DNA of 64,000 nucleotides, taken from NCBI RefSeq assembly GCF_000931935.2, contig NZ_AZAC01000010.1:163100-227099 (forward strand), in the 5' to 3' direction. Source of the stretch: Dethiosulfatarculus sandiegensis (lineage in GTDB: Bacteria; Desulfobacterota; Desulfarculia; Desulfarculales; Desulfarculaceae). The notes under the pieces are model-generated. The model was not told where the DNA came from. It ran no database searches and was given only the letters and a program-made list of their open reading frames with translations. A program made the translations under genes and the position numbers. Position 1 is the first letter of the stretch; every line of letters begins with the position of its first letter. Below, piece by piece: positions 35,699 through 44,034 of the stretch.

Positions 35699-35976
35699 TT
35701 TTTTTCCTCCCCACGGTTTAATGATTTAAGCCGAGACCATCTTTTAAGAAAGCCGTGCACTCCACCGGTGATCTTTTCTTCCCTGGCCGCTTCCTCTATC
35801 TGCATGGTCTTGTGCCCGCTGCCTTTGGAAACAGCCTGTTTCAGGCATTCCACCCTGTGGGTGCAATCCCAACACTCGTCAGGGACCTGGCGCATCTTAT
35901 TTTCCCCTTTGGGAAAGACTTTTTCCAGCACCCCATAACATTCCGGTTTTGTATTGCTTTTTTGGTCTTGGCTCAA
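35695..35976 (-). CDS. Small cysteine-motif protein coupled to the YIP1 gene
   Basis: 93 residues, hydrophilic. Key motif: ECYGVLEKVFP near residue 12, then ECWDCTHRVECLKQA (CxxCx4-5C), a probable metal or iron-sulfur site; the C-terminal third is basic. Its TGA stop overlaps the GTG start of the zinc-ribbon YIP1 gene by four bases, so the two are translationally coupled. Proteins with a CYGxLExVFP and CxxCxxxxxCL pattern occur as small unknowns in Desulfobacterota, as far as I recall. Function unknown, perhaps a soluble partner. Confidence 0.7.
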   Translation of the reverse strand: MSQDQKSNTKPECYGVLEKVFPKGENKMRQVPDECWDCTHRVECLKQAVSKGSGHKTMQIEEAAREEKITGGVHGFLKRWSRLKSLNRGEEKK

Positions 35977-36343
35977 TTGATCCGCCTCCGATATTAAGTG
36001 GCAGGATATGCCCTGAGAACGGCCAGGTCAAGAGTGGGAGTATTGATTAGCTGAATAATTGGGTATAAAGGGGCAGTTACCATTCCGGGAGGTTGCTTGC
36101 CAGGGAATAATATACTCAAATAGGAAAAATGAAAGAGGTTGTATCCAAAGTATTCTTGAATTGATTTACTGAGATATGGGTCAATGAAACCAATATAGAT
36201 AGCAATGTAATTTTAGACAAATCACTAATGACTATTACCGACAGGCGATATGCGTTACTAACTTCATTGAAAAGTAAAACTTTGGTTTTGCAAGCCGGAA
36301 AAGGCCTGTATGGCCTTTTCCGGCTTTGGTTGAAAAAGTCATA
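35977..36343. other. Gap between two array operons
   Basis: No gene. It contains the hairpin at 36292-36326 and marks the change from AT-rich array genes (to the right) to normal-composition array genes (to the left). The promoter for the 93-residue gene should be here. Confidence 0.5.
36292..36326 (-). terminator. 15-bp perfect stem-loop after the AT-rich array
   Basis: Arms 36292-36306 and 36312-36326 pair perfectly around a five-base loop. It starts 18 bases after the stop of the 36344 gene. The T-run on the minus strand is weak, so it may act as an RNA end-stabiliser as much as a terminator. Confidence 0.65.
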
Positions 36344-37147
36344 CTATTTTGAAGATAACAAATATAAAAGCAATGAAAAAAGGACTATAGGTGCTAGGAT
36401 GGAAGAGAGAAGAGCTAAGAAAGTTTTAGCCCTGGTTGATTGATGAGCAGCAGCTGTGCCGTTAACAAGAATAGTAAAATTCCATATGAGCCCTACTAGA
36501 TTACCGATTAATGGAATTAAGTTAAATATAAAAATAGTTGAAGAGTAAGCAGTAATTCGTATGGTGGCTTTAATACCATTTCCCCCTGCTCCGAATGTTT
36601 TTAAAAAGAGATGTATGTATGCACCTCCGATAATTAAAGATAATGGGCTTATCAGTAAACCCAGCCCATAGATGAGAATTATATAGCTGGTTTCAAGATA
36701 CTGGAAATATGGGGAATAAAGAAAATCAATAGCTAAACCAAAAAGAAGGCACAGGAAAAAAAACCAAAAAAACCGTACACTGGATCCATGGTAAGGACGG
36801 ATAAATGTTAAATAGGGTTTAAAAAGAGATTGAAACGTGGTTTTGAAAAAGGCTGTAAAAAAATTACCGTTTTCTTCCCAGGCTGGACCTTCAGGAGTTT
36901 CTAAGTGTTTGAAATTTTCCAAAGGTTGTGAATATTCATTATCTTTATCATGATTGTTGGGTTGCGGTTCGAAACTATTGTTCTGAGGATTAGTTTCAAC
37001 TTGTTCATTAGCCAATTTATCTGGTTGCATACTTTGAGAGTCAAAGGTGCTTTCCAGTTCCGCTTTGCAATTCGGGCAACTTGTAACAGGTTCGTTTTCT
37101 GAAATGGTGATGCGGTGCCCGCAATAAGGGCAAAATTTTTTTTGCAT
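36344..37147 (-). CDS. Zinc-ribbon YIP1-like membrane protein
   Basis: 267 residues, ATG 37147 with GGGAG six bases upstream. Zinc ribbon FCPYCGH...SCPNCKAEL (residues 5-30), an Asn/Gln/Glu-rich low-complexity linker to about 85, signature PAWEENGNFFTAFFKTTFQSLF, then five hydrophobic segments ending NFTILVNGTAAAHQSTRAKTF. The Asn-rich linker and codon choice reflect the AT-rich composition. Last gene of the AT-rich operon. Confidence 0.8.
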   Translation of the reverse strand: MQKKFCPYCGHRITISENEPVTSCPNCKAELESTFDSQSMQPDKLANEQVETNPQNNSFEPQPNNHDKDNEYSQPLENFKHLETPEGPAWEENGNFFTAFFKTTFQSLFKPYLTFIRPYHGSSVRFFWFFFLCLLFGLAIDFLYSPYFQYLETSYIILIYGLGLLISPLSLIIGGAYIHLFLKTFGAGGNGIKATIRITAYSSTIFIFNLIPLIGNLVGLIWNFTILVNGTAAAHQSTRAKTFLALLSSILAPIVLFSLLLYLLSSK

Positions 37148-37174
37148 AGTTTGCTCCCGCCTTTCAAAGGGTTC

Positions 37175-37978
37175 TCAATGTTTAATTAAACTTAAAAATC
37201 CAATTGATAAAATCAAGAGAAAAAGGCCAACCAAATTGGCACAAATAATTGCCAAAAAAGTTCTTGGTTTAGCAGTCTGGTGAGTGGCAGCCAGACTGTT
37301 GGTCGACATGATAATATGCCATATAACAAAAATCAGATATCCTACCATCGGTACGATATAAATAATACAGAGGGCTGTAGAATATAAAGTTACTCTTATG
37401 GTTGATTTAACCCCGTTTGCACCAGCCTTGAATAATTTTAGAAATAAATGAAGGTACAAGCCGTAAAGAATAAGTATTATAGATCCAAGAATTATCGTAA
37501 TTAAGGAAATTGCAGCAAATGAAACGAAATCTCTATGAATGGCAAAAATAGTAAAAGGAATGATTAGAAGGAAAATTGAAAAGACTAAATAAAATAAAAC
37601 AGGTTTTTTTAAAGAACCTTTAAATGGTTCTTTAAATGTATCATAGGGTACGAAAAGTACCTGCCCAATGGTGCGGAAAAAGGAGTTAAATCGATTGCCT
37701 TTTTCTTCCCAGGCAGGTTTGTGAGGCTTTGGAGAGGTTTTAAGGCGACTTTTGGGCGGGGAGTATCTGGGACGGCTGGTAGCACAGGTTGGATGAGTAT
37801 TTAAAGGCAACATTTCAGCAATAGATTGAATTTGTTTAGAGCCTTTCTCGGGTTGCTTGGAAGGGGGTGGAGTTGTTGAGAGTTTAATTTTTGCCTTGCA
37901 AACGGGACAATATACCGTGCCATCTTTTTCAATAGGCGTAAAGCGGGCCCCACAAAAAGAACAAAAAGACTTAGACAT
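37175..37978 (-). CDS. Zinc-ribbon YIP1-like membrane protein
   Basis: 267 residues from ATG 37978 (an upstream TTG at 37990 is possible because AAGGG lies next to it). Zinc ribbon FCSFCGA...YCPVCKAKI (residues 5-31), a Ser/Pro/Lys-rich linker with several basic residues, signature PAWEEKGNRFNSFFRTIGQVLF, then five hydrophobic segments. YLHLFLKLFKAGANGVKSTIRV and the motif SLAATHQTAKPRTF align with the neighbouring copy, its closest paralogue by eye. It lies 27 bases upstream of the next gene. Confidence 0.8.
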   Translation of the reverse strand: MSKSFCSFCGARFTPIEKDGTVYCPVCKAKIKLSTTPPPSKQPEKGSKQIQSIAEMLPLNTHPTCATSRPRYSPPKSRLKTSPKPHKPAWEEKGNRFNSFFRTIGQVLFVPYDTFKEPFKGSLKKPVLFYLVFSIFLLIIPFTIFAIHRDFVSFAAISLITIILGSIILILYGLYLHLFLKLFKAGANGVKSTIRVTLYSTALCIIYIVPMVGYLIFVIWHIIMSTNSLAATHQTAKPRTFLAIICANLVGLFLLILSIGFLSLIKH

Positions 37979-37995
37979 CAAATTTATCAACCCTT

Positions 37996-38811
37996 TTAAA
38001 TTTCTTGTGCTTGGATCTGTTTTTGTATATTTTTCAAAATAGAATGTAATTGATCAGGATCACTAAGGATTAGGTCACATACAAAACCAGCTATGGCAAC
38101 TGGTATTAAAATTAAAACCGAATAACCTAAAATGACTCTCCATCGTTCCGTTCCATGGACTATAGCCAGACCGTTTACCAAAATGAAAAAATACCAAATA
38201 CCTGCGATAATTATCCCTGTTTTCGGAATGATACAAAAAATACCGCCAGCATGAGAATAGCATTCAACTCTATAGGTTTCCCAGAATCCATTTTTGGTTC
38301 CTCGCACAATGAATAGTAAGAAATGGTTAAAGGCAGCTGATAAATACAACGCAGCAGAAGAAAGTATAATTTGAAAAACAAGATAAGTATTGTTTATATG
38401 ATAGATTTCTGAAAAATAAATTGAAAATATAGCTACTATTTGCCAAGTAAGAGCAAAAAAAGTAGCTTGCAATTTTCCTTTATCAGCAGGCGCTGAAAAG
38501 GTTTTTGAAGGCATAAACAAAAATCTAAAAGTCGTTTTGAAAAAAGAAATGATTCCTCGGTTGTTAGGCACCCAGACAGGATTCTCAGCTTCTTTAGTGA
38601 AATGTTTGCTTTTGATCTTTGTTTTTTGGCATTGGGTTGGTTTTGAATTTTTATTACAAATGATGTCTGAGTTAGAATTTAGAGAAGGTTCAATGTCGAA
38701 CATCCCTAATGCTCCGTTGCATATAGGGCATATGACTGTTTCCTGAATAGTGCTTTCATCTTTTTGTAAATCAATTACGTTAGCGCCGCAAAACGGGCAG
38801 ATCCGTTTCAT
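37996..38811 (-). CDS. Zinc-ribbon YIP1-like membrane protein
   Basis: 271 residues; ATG 38811 is chosen because the ribbon starts at residue 4, as in the paralogues, though a TTG at 38847 is open and the ribosome site is weak. Zinc ribbon ICPFCGA...ICPICNGAL, linker with Lys/Gln, signature NPVWVPNNRGIISFFKTTF where the usual Glu residues are lost, then five hydrophobic segments with HFLLFIVRGTKNGFWETYRV and LVNGLAIVHGTERWR. That last half is closest to the copy at 34814, suggesting the two operons share ancestry. Confidence 0.78.
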   Translation of the reverse strand: MKRICPFCGANVIDLQKDESTIQETVICPICNGALGMFDIEPSLNSNSDIICNKNSKPTQCQKTKIKSKHFTKEAENPVWVPNNRGIISFFKTTFRFLFMPSKTFSAPADKGKLQATFFALTWQIVAIFSIYFSEIYHINNTYLVFQIILSSAALYLSAAFNHFLLFIVRGTKNGFWETYRVECYSHAGGIFCIIPKTGIIIAGIWYFFILVNGLAIVHGTERWRVILGYSVLILIPVAIAGFVCDLILSDPDQLHSILKNIQKQIQAQEI

Positions 38812-38855
38812 GCTTACGACCATAGTTAATTTAAAAGTTACATTCAAAACTTATA

Positions 38856-39608
38856 TTAATTTAGTATTTGTTTCATATAATAGAGTAACAATATGTTGAT
38901 AATAAATGATAAAAAACTGAAACAAAAAGCTACAAATGTATCCATGTTGTGAACTTTTGCCAATCCTCTGGTTTCTATTACAAATTTCCAGATAATAGAG
39001 ATGGCAAATAAGAAATAACTAAAACAAAAGAGATAGGCAGCCCAGGAAAATCCAATTACTTTAAATGAATTCCAGTAGCCATTATTTTTAGCCCTAAATA
39101 GCAAAATTAGTAGATGAGTAATAGATGATTGAATATGCAAAATAACTGGAGAGATTACCGAAAAAAACAATAGAGTAGCTATTTTTTGAGGTTTCAACCT
39201 TTCTTCTGTAAACCCAAACAATATTTCTAATAATAAGATAATAAAAATGCAAAAAATCGAAAAATAAATAGTAGCAATCACGCTTTTGTTGTCCATATAT
39301 TTGAAAAAATAGGACGGTTTAAATAAAATTTGCACAATCCATAAAAAGGCTTTTTCAACGGGGCTACTGATAGTGTCATCAGCTTCTTCTTGGGCTTTCT
39401 TTCTCTCTAATTCTTCAGCTATTTCCTTTTTTGCTTCTCTGTTAGAAATCGGGTCATACGGTGTTTGTTCTGCTTTCCCAGGTAATAACTGTCCGAGATG
39501 CAATTTTGCCTTACAGCGAGGGCAAAGGTATATACCGGGTTGTTTTGTGCTCAGAGCCTCTTCCGGCTCAAATGAAATCTGGCAATAAGGACAAAATTGA
39601 ATTGTCAA
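38856..39608 (-). CDS. Zinc-ribbon YIP1-like membrane protein, divergent
   Basis: 250 residues, TTG start at 39608 with GGGGG upstream. Zinc ribbon FCPYCQI...LCPRCKAKL (residues 5-33), a charged helical linker (KKEIAEELERKKAQEEADD), no PAWE motif but VEKAFLWIVQILFKPSYFF in the same place, then about five hydrophobic segments. HLLILLFRAKNNGYWNSFKV and RGLAKVHNMDTFVAF match the array pattern. Intermediate between the two subtypes in the array. Confidence 0.76.
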   Translation of the reverse strand: MTIQFCPYCQISFEPEEALSTKQPGIYLCPRCKAKLHLGQLLPGKAEQTPYDPISNREAKKEIAEELERKKAQEEADDTISSPVEKAFLWIVQILFKPSYFFKYMDNKSVIATIYFSIFCIFIILLLEILFGFTEERLKPQKIATLLFFSVISPVILHIQSSITHLLILLFRAKNNGYWNSFKVIGFSWAAYLFCFSYFLFAISIIWKFVIETRGLAKVHNMDTFVAFCFSFLSFIINILLLYYMKQILN

Positions 39609-39682
39609 TTAATTCCCCCAGAAAAATTCAACCCTGTTGAGCTTTTGAAAACTGCATATCAATTAAACCGTATTTTACTATT

Positions 39683-40393
39683 TCAAATAAGTTGTCCTCT
39701 AAGCCTTAAAAAATTTTCAAGATAACTGGATATAAAGTATCTGATTACAATGAAAATTCCAAAATCTATAAATGTTATAAATGAGGCCTTGACTTTACTT
39801 ATTTTATGTACTTCAGAGAGGCCTAGTATTTGAAGGATCATTGACCAGATAAAGATAGGATATTCAAGGACAGGTATTATTAAAAAGATTCTGGGAGCTT
39901 GTTCAAAGCAAAGAATTTTTGCTGTGGACCAAAACCTTGGGTTCCCTCTTAAAAAGTAATATATTAGGGAATGAACTATACTTGCCCTTAGAAAAGTAAT
40001 TATTGTATAAGTATAAATATTAAACCATAATGGTGGTGATAGGTTGGCGCTAGGTAGATAATTAAATACAAAAAAACAAATATAGTCTAGGATGTATCCT
40101 ATTACATAAAGTAATATTAAAAAAGAAATTGCAGATTTCTTATTGATTTCTTCAGAATTTTTAAAAAAAGAGACAGGTTTAATAAGTATCAACTTTAAGT
40201 AATCTATAAGATCCTCGATGTGATTACCAAAAGTTCTATATGATTCATCATTTTGTTTGTCTTCAAGTATATGGTGCTCAGGATTTAATTCTGCTCCACA
40301 ATCTACACAATAGATTTTTTTATTGAATAGTGATTTCTCAGATTGATTCATTTTAAATAACGCCCCACAAAACGGGCAATGTATCTTGACCAA
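39683..40393 (-). CDS. Zinc-ribbon YIP1-like membrane protein, second subtype
   Basis: 236 residues, TTG start at 40393 with GGAGGAG five bases upstream. Zinc ribbon HCPFCGA...YCVDCGAEL (residues 5-36). The short linker leads to YRTFGNHIEDLIDYLKLILI and KPVSFFKNSEEINKKSAI instead of the PAWE signature, then about five hydrophobic segments with SLIYYFLRGNPRFWSTAKIL and LGLSEVHKISKVKASF. This subtype is shared with the decayed copy and the copy at 41198. Strongly AT-rich. Confidence 0.77.
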   Translation of the reverse strand: MVKIHCPFCGALFKMNQSEKSLFNKKIYCVDCGAELNPEHHILEDKQNDESYRTFGNHIEDLIDYLKLILIKPVSFFKNSEEINKKSAISFLILLYVIGYILDYICFFVFNYLPSANLSPPLWFNIYTYTIITFLRASIVHSLIYYFLRGNPRFWSTAKILCFEQAPRIFLIIPVLEYPIFIWSMILQILGLSEVHKISKVKASFITFIDFGIFIVIRYFISSYLENFLRLRGQLI

Positions 40394-40588
40394 TAGAACT
40401 CCTCCTCTCTAAATAAAGTTTAGCAATAAGAACAAAATTGAGTTGCTACTTTGGGCCCCCTCACATTAATTTTTTAATCTATTTTTCCTTTACTTGGCTA
40501 ACTATTTAGATAAATCAAACTCATAGAAATGGAACTACCATATCAAATTTTTCGAACAGATAGGTCGCCATAAAAAATTTTACTGAAA

Positions 40589-41136
40589 TCAGTAAACCAT
40601 AATCACTGAATGTAAGAAAAAAGCATTTGCTTTAGTTGTTTTATGTGCTACAGATAATCCGATTGTTTCTATTACAAAGGACCATATTTTGATTATTTTT
40701 CCGGAAAATGGTAAAATCAGTAATACCCTTGTAGCTTCTTCAAAGCATAATACTTTGGCAGTAGTCCAGTACTTAATATCTCCCATTTTGAAACCTAATA
40801 GTAACGAGTGTATGATTAAGGCTCTTACTAAAATGATTAATGTAAGGTCAGTAAAATCCAGAAGAATTTTATTACATTTTCTTTTTCAATGTCGTCAATG
40901 TCTCTAAAAAAGAAAGAGGAGCTAAGTAATATTGATTTTTTATTAATTAAATACTCTTCAATATGACTTCTGATAGATCTGTGAGAGCTGCCAGTTCGAA
41001 TTTCTTTTTCGACTTTTTTAGGGTATTTCAATCTCAGGGTCAAGTTCAGCACCACAGTTGATGCTAAATATTTTGCTTCCATGCTTAGATATATCTTTTA
41101 AATATTGCCCACAGAATGGGCAATAGATTTTTTCAT
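40589..41136 (-). pseudogene. Decayed zinc-ribbon YIP1 paralogue
   Basis: Pieces in three frames reassemble into the second array subtype. From 41136 an ATG-AAA-AA start needs a one-base shift to reach YCPFCGQYLKD...INCGAELDPE, where one zinc-ribbon cysteine is already Ser. A second frame (41082-40837) gives HRSIRSHIEEYLINKKSILL and FFFRDIDDIEKENVIKFFW. A third frame gives LVRALIIHSLL and then, through 40786-40589, GDIKYWTTAKVLCFEEATRV and IGLSVAHKTTKANAFF. The region of membrane segments 1-2 is deleted. So at least two frameshifts and one internal deletion are present. Confidence 0.85.
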
Positions 41137-41197
41137 TTGGATATTTTCAACTTTTTTATTGTTTTATTTTTTTACTTTTTTGTTCCCTTCCAAATGA

Positions 41198-41917
41198 TTA
41201 GACGCCCAGTATTTGTCTGTGTATATAAAATATATAATTAGCAATTAATATTGCACCAACATTAAATATAATTGTTGGTAAAAAAGACTTGGCTTTGCTG
41301 ATTTTATGGACCTCAGCCAATCCTATTGTTGTATATATTACGTAACCTATACGAATAACCAGTTGAATATTTGAATACGGAATTAGCATCAATAGAAAAC
41401 AAGCCTCTTTGAAACATACGACTTTTGAAGTTTCCCAAAAATTTTTATTTAGTCCTCTAAAAATGAATAAAAGTGAATGAATAAATGCGGTTTCTATTAA
41501 AATGCCTATGGGAATTAATATTATATAAAACCATAAATTTGTTGGGCGTACTATTCCGGAATAACCAAAAACATGTGACCATAACGTATTAAGAATTATG
41601 CCGATTGTCATTATGAGCATAGCGAACTGTATCGCGACATTTTTATTAATTTTGTTTACTGTTTTAAAAAATGAGATTGGATGAAAAAGAATTGGTTTTA
41701 CCAGCTCCAGCCGCGTAGCAATTTTGTTGCCAATAGTTTCGTCTGGATCCTCTTTAAAAAAGGTCTCTTCTTCTTTAGCGTTTGAAGTTTTGGGTGTTTC
41801 TGTAACAAGAACTACCTCACCACCACAATCCGGGCAATAGACTTCCTCTTGGTTTTCAGTTAATCCATTCTTATCTATTTGAAAGGCAGATCCACAGAAA
41901 GGACAAACCAGATCCAT
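41198..41917 (-). CDS. Zinc-ribbon YIP1-like membrane protein, second subtype
   Basis: 239 residues from ATG 41917, with GGGGG five bases upstream. Zinc ribbon VCPFCGS...YCPDCGGEV (residues 5-36), an acidic Thr/Glu-rich linker, then GNKIATRLELVKPILFHPIS and FFKTVNKINKNVAIQFAML. About five hydrophobic segments follow, with HSLLFIFRGLNKNFWETSKV and IGLAEVHKISKAKSFL. First gene of the AT-rich operon; its promoter should lie in 41918-42196, where I see no further gene. Confidence 0.78.
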   Translation of the reverse strand: MDLVCPFCGSAFQIDKNGLTENQEEVYCPDCGGEVVLVTETPKTSNAKEEETFFKEDPDETIGNKIATRLELVKPILFHPISFFKTVNKINKNVAIQFAMLIMTIGIILNTLWSHVFGYSGIVRPTNLWFYIILIPIGILIETAFIHSLLFIFRGLNKNFWETSKVVCFKEACFLLMLIPYSNIQLVIRIGYVIYTTIGLAEVHKISKAKSFLPTIIFNVGAILIANYIFYIHRQILGV

Positions 41918-42196
41918 TTTTTCCCCCACATGTTGTTTTATTCAGAGTTGCATCACTTTTTACTAAGACGTGAGACTTTCAGTTTTATTTCATGGTTTAA
42001 GTTTTTTAGAGATACACATATATCATTGATAATTAGATATCTGTAATTAACTCAAATTATCAACAAGTTAGCCGATAAACTCAAAAAATGAACATAGACT
42101 TTTAAACTTAAAACGTCAAGTCAATGATTGATTTAAACCTAAGGCAGGTAAGCCGCCCGGAGTAGTTGTTTATATTCCGAGCGGCTTTTAATTGGA

Positions 42197-42784
42197 TCAG
42201 TTTTCAGGGAAGTCGGTTTGATCTTTTTCAAGTATTATTTTAGCTATATCCACCATTTTTTGGTTTTGGTTACGGCTTAGATTTCTTAACCAGGTCATGG
42301 CCCGATTTTCTCCATACATTTTCTCTCTCATAATCACCCATTTGGCCCGTTCTATCATTCTCCTTTCCTCCAGATATCGGTTGGATTTTTCCAATTCGCC
42401 CAAGAGATTCCATATACGGCGATGATTGGCCAAGGCCACCTGCAATGAAGCATCAAGAGCCGCCGGGCTTGACGGAGTCAGGCAAAGGCCCAGCGCCTGG
42501 CTGAGACTGAGGATGGCCGGGTCCAGGCTTTCCGGTTTTTCAGCCAAAATTAAAACACCAGTCTCATTGGCCTTAAAAAGAGCGGCTGTTTTAAGGTTTT
42601 GGGCCTGGTTTTGACTGTTCAAATCCCAGATGACCATTGCACCTGACCCCAACACTTCCGTGGGTATTTCCTGGTCAATTGGCCAATAGACCACTGCCTG
42701 GGGCATATTTTTTAATACGCTGTCCAAAAGGTCGTGCAGGGGAGCGTCTTTATCCTGCAACACAAATATCAACTCGGTTTCCAT
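42197..42784 (-). CDS. ANTAR-domain response regulator-like antiterminator
   Basis: 195 residues. The N-terminal 120 residues look like a receiver fold in which I cannot find the phosphorylation Asp with its usual surroundings (VIWDLNSQNQ is the nearest, with a different context). Residues about 135-190 match an ANTAR RNA-binding helix bundle (LEERRMIERAKWVIMREKM, then GENRAMTWLRNLSRNQN). ANTAR proteins bind paired hairpins in nascent RNA to stop terminator formation. AAAGGAGG lies just upstream of the ATG. Its leader (42785-43000) contains stem-loops and a terminator, so it may control its own transcript. Confidence 0.82.
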   Translation of the reverse strand: METELIFVLQDKDAPLHDLLDSVLKNMPQAVVYWPIDQEIPTEVLGSGAMVIWDLNSQNQAQNLKTAALFKANETGVLILAEKPESLDPAILSLSQALGLCLTPSSPAALDASLQVALANHRRIWNLLGELEKSNRYLEERRMIERAKWVIMREKMYGENRAMTWLRNLSRNQNQKMVDIAKIILEKDQTDFPEN

Positions 42785-42873
42785 GATAAGCCTCCTTTGA
42801 AAAGGCTTGTCATGGCAATATCTGGTCCAGAATTTTGTTGATGGAATTTGGTTGTAAAATCAGGCAGAAAAAA

Positions 42874-42897
42874 GGGGAAGGCATTCATGCCTTCCCC
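42874..42897 (-). terminator. Rho-independent terminator in front of the ANTAR gene
   Basis: Eleven-bp perfect stem with a two-base centre; on the minus strand it is followed by seven T (complement of 42867-42873). It is 109 bases after the polyprenyl synthase stop and 90 bases before the ANTAR start, so it may end the former transcript, regulate the latter, or both. Confidence 0.88.
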
Positions 42898-42901
42898 GAG
42901 T

Positions 42902-42974
42902 TTTCGGTAAGTTTAAACCTGAACTACCGAAAGATTAGACCGTCATCTTGAAGTTGCCGGCAAAAGCCTGCCGG
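42902..42974 (-). promoter_or_regulatory. Two stem-loops upstream of the terminator
   Basis: Stem-loop A: 6-bp stem 42957-42962 with 42969-42974 and a six-base loop. Stem-loop B: 8-bp stem 42902-42909 with 42925-42932, extended inward by four pairs after one bulge. Together with the terminator they form the geometry expected of an ANTAR target, but on the minus strand the loop sequence (GGCTTT) lacks the A1/G4 pattern usual for ANTAR hexaloops. Confidence 0.45.
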
Positions 42975-43005
42975 GAAACCCAAAGACGGATCGATCTGTT
43001 GTTTT

Positions 43006-44034
43006 TCAGGTCCTGCGATTCAATACATACCAGGCCAGGGAATGGAGCAGGGCAAGGTGTTGGTTGTCTTTTTGGGATGCAAGAACCCATTGTAAAGACT
43101 CCTGGGCCTTGATGGCGTGTTCAGTTGCCTTTTGATAGGTGATATCAACACCGCCATTATCCCGCACCAGGGCCTTGGCCTCTTCCAGGACTTCCGTCTG
43201 GGTCTTGCCCAGTTCCGTCAGTTCCAGAAGTCTTTGCGAAACCTCTTTGGGCGCGTTATCCCGCACATGAATAAAGGGCAGGGTTATTTTACCTTCGGCC
43301 AGGTCGTGCCCCACAGGCTTGCCGAATTCGTGTTCAGTGCCCACATAGTCCAGGGCGTCGTCTATCATCTGGAAAGCAAGCCCCAGTTCCATGCCATAGT
43401 TGTAAAATGCCTGAATCAGATCCTGGTCCGCCTTGGCGTAAATAGCGCCCATCTGGCAGGAGGCAGCCAACAACACAGCGGTTTTGGCCCGGATGATTTC
43501 CAGATAACCTTCCATATCCAGCTTCAGGTCACCTGTGTGCAACAGTTCCAGCACCTGGCCTTCGGCCATATAGGTTGTGCAGTCGGTGAGCGCCTTGACA
43601 AAGCTCGGTATGCCGGTGTCGGCAGCCAGGGAATAACTCTTGGAAAACAGGAAATCACCTACCAGGATGACCGCGTCGTTGCCGTATTTGGTGCGTGCGG
43701 CCGGGCGTCCCCTGCGCAGGCCTGCTTCATCCACCACATCGTCGTGCAAAAGGGTGGCTGCATGCAGGAATTCAAAAATAGAGGCCAGGGTAGGTTCAGG
43801 GCTGTTTCCCCCGGCTGCGTGGGCGGCCAGCAAGAAGAGCACCGGCCTTAAGCGTTTACCCCCGCTGAAGATGATGTAGTCGCTGACCTGTTCAATATAG
43901 GATACGTGGGATTTGAGGTTGTCCGCCAGAGCCTGGTCGGCAGGCTGGGCCATCTTTAAAACCCCGGCTTTTATTTCATCCAGGCTCATGGTGGTGCTCA
44001 ACCCGGCGGCTGAGGTCTGATCTTGTGTGGTCAC
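43006..44034 (-). CDS. Long-chain polyprenyl diphosphate synthase
   Basis: 342 residues from GTG 44034, preferred because AAGGAAG lies upstream; a much longer reading frame to 44157 lacks family resemblance. Both Asp-rich motifs are intact: LLHDDVVDEAGLRRG and MIDDALDYVG, plus GGKRLRP for isopentenyl diphosphate binding. Small residues (Ala-Ala) before the first motif favour a long product, such as the octaprenyl or longer side chain of menaquinone. This fits with mqnE elsewhere in the window. Cytosolic, Mg-dependent. Confidence 0.92.
   Translation of the reverse strand: MTTQDQTSAAGLSTTMSLDEIKAGVLKMAQPADQALADNLKSHVSYIEQVSDYIIFSGGKRLRPVLFLLAAHAAGGNSPEPTLASIFEFLHAATLLHDDVVDEAGLRRGRPAARTKYGNDAVILVGDFLFSKSYSLAADTGIPSFVKALTDCTTYMAEGQVLELLHTGDLKLDMEGYLEIIRAKTAVLLAASCQMGAIYAKADQDLIQAFYNYGMELGLAFQMIDDALDYVGTEHEFGKPVGHDLAEGKITLPFIHVRDNAPKEVSQRLLELTELGKTQTEVLEEAKALVRDNGGVDITYQKATEHAIKAQESLQWVLASQKDNQHLALLHSLAWYVLNRRT

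Noticed and set aside
42901..42990. Possible riboswitch (GGCAAA and AAACC words)
   Set aside because: Did not fit the cyclic-di-GMP or other riboswitch layouts I know; described only as stem-loops.
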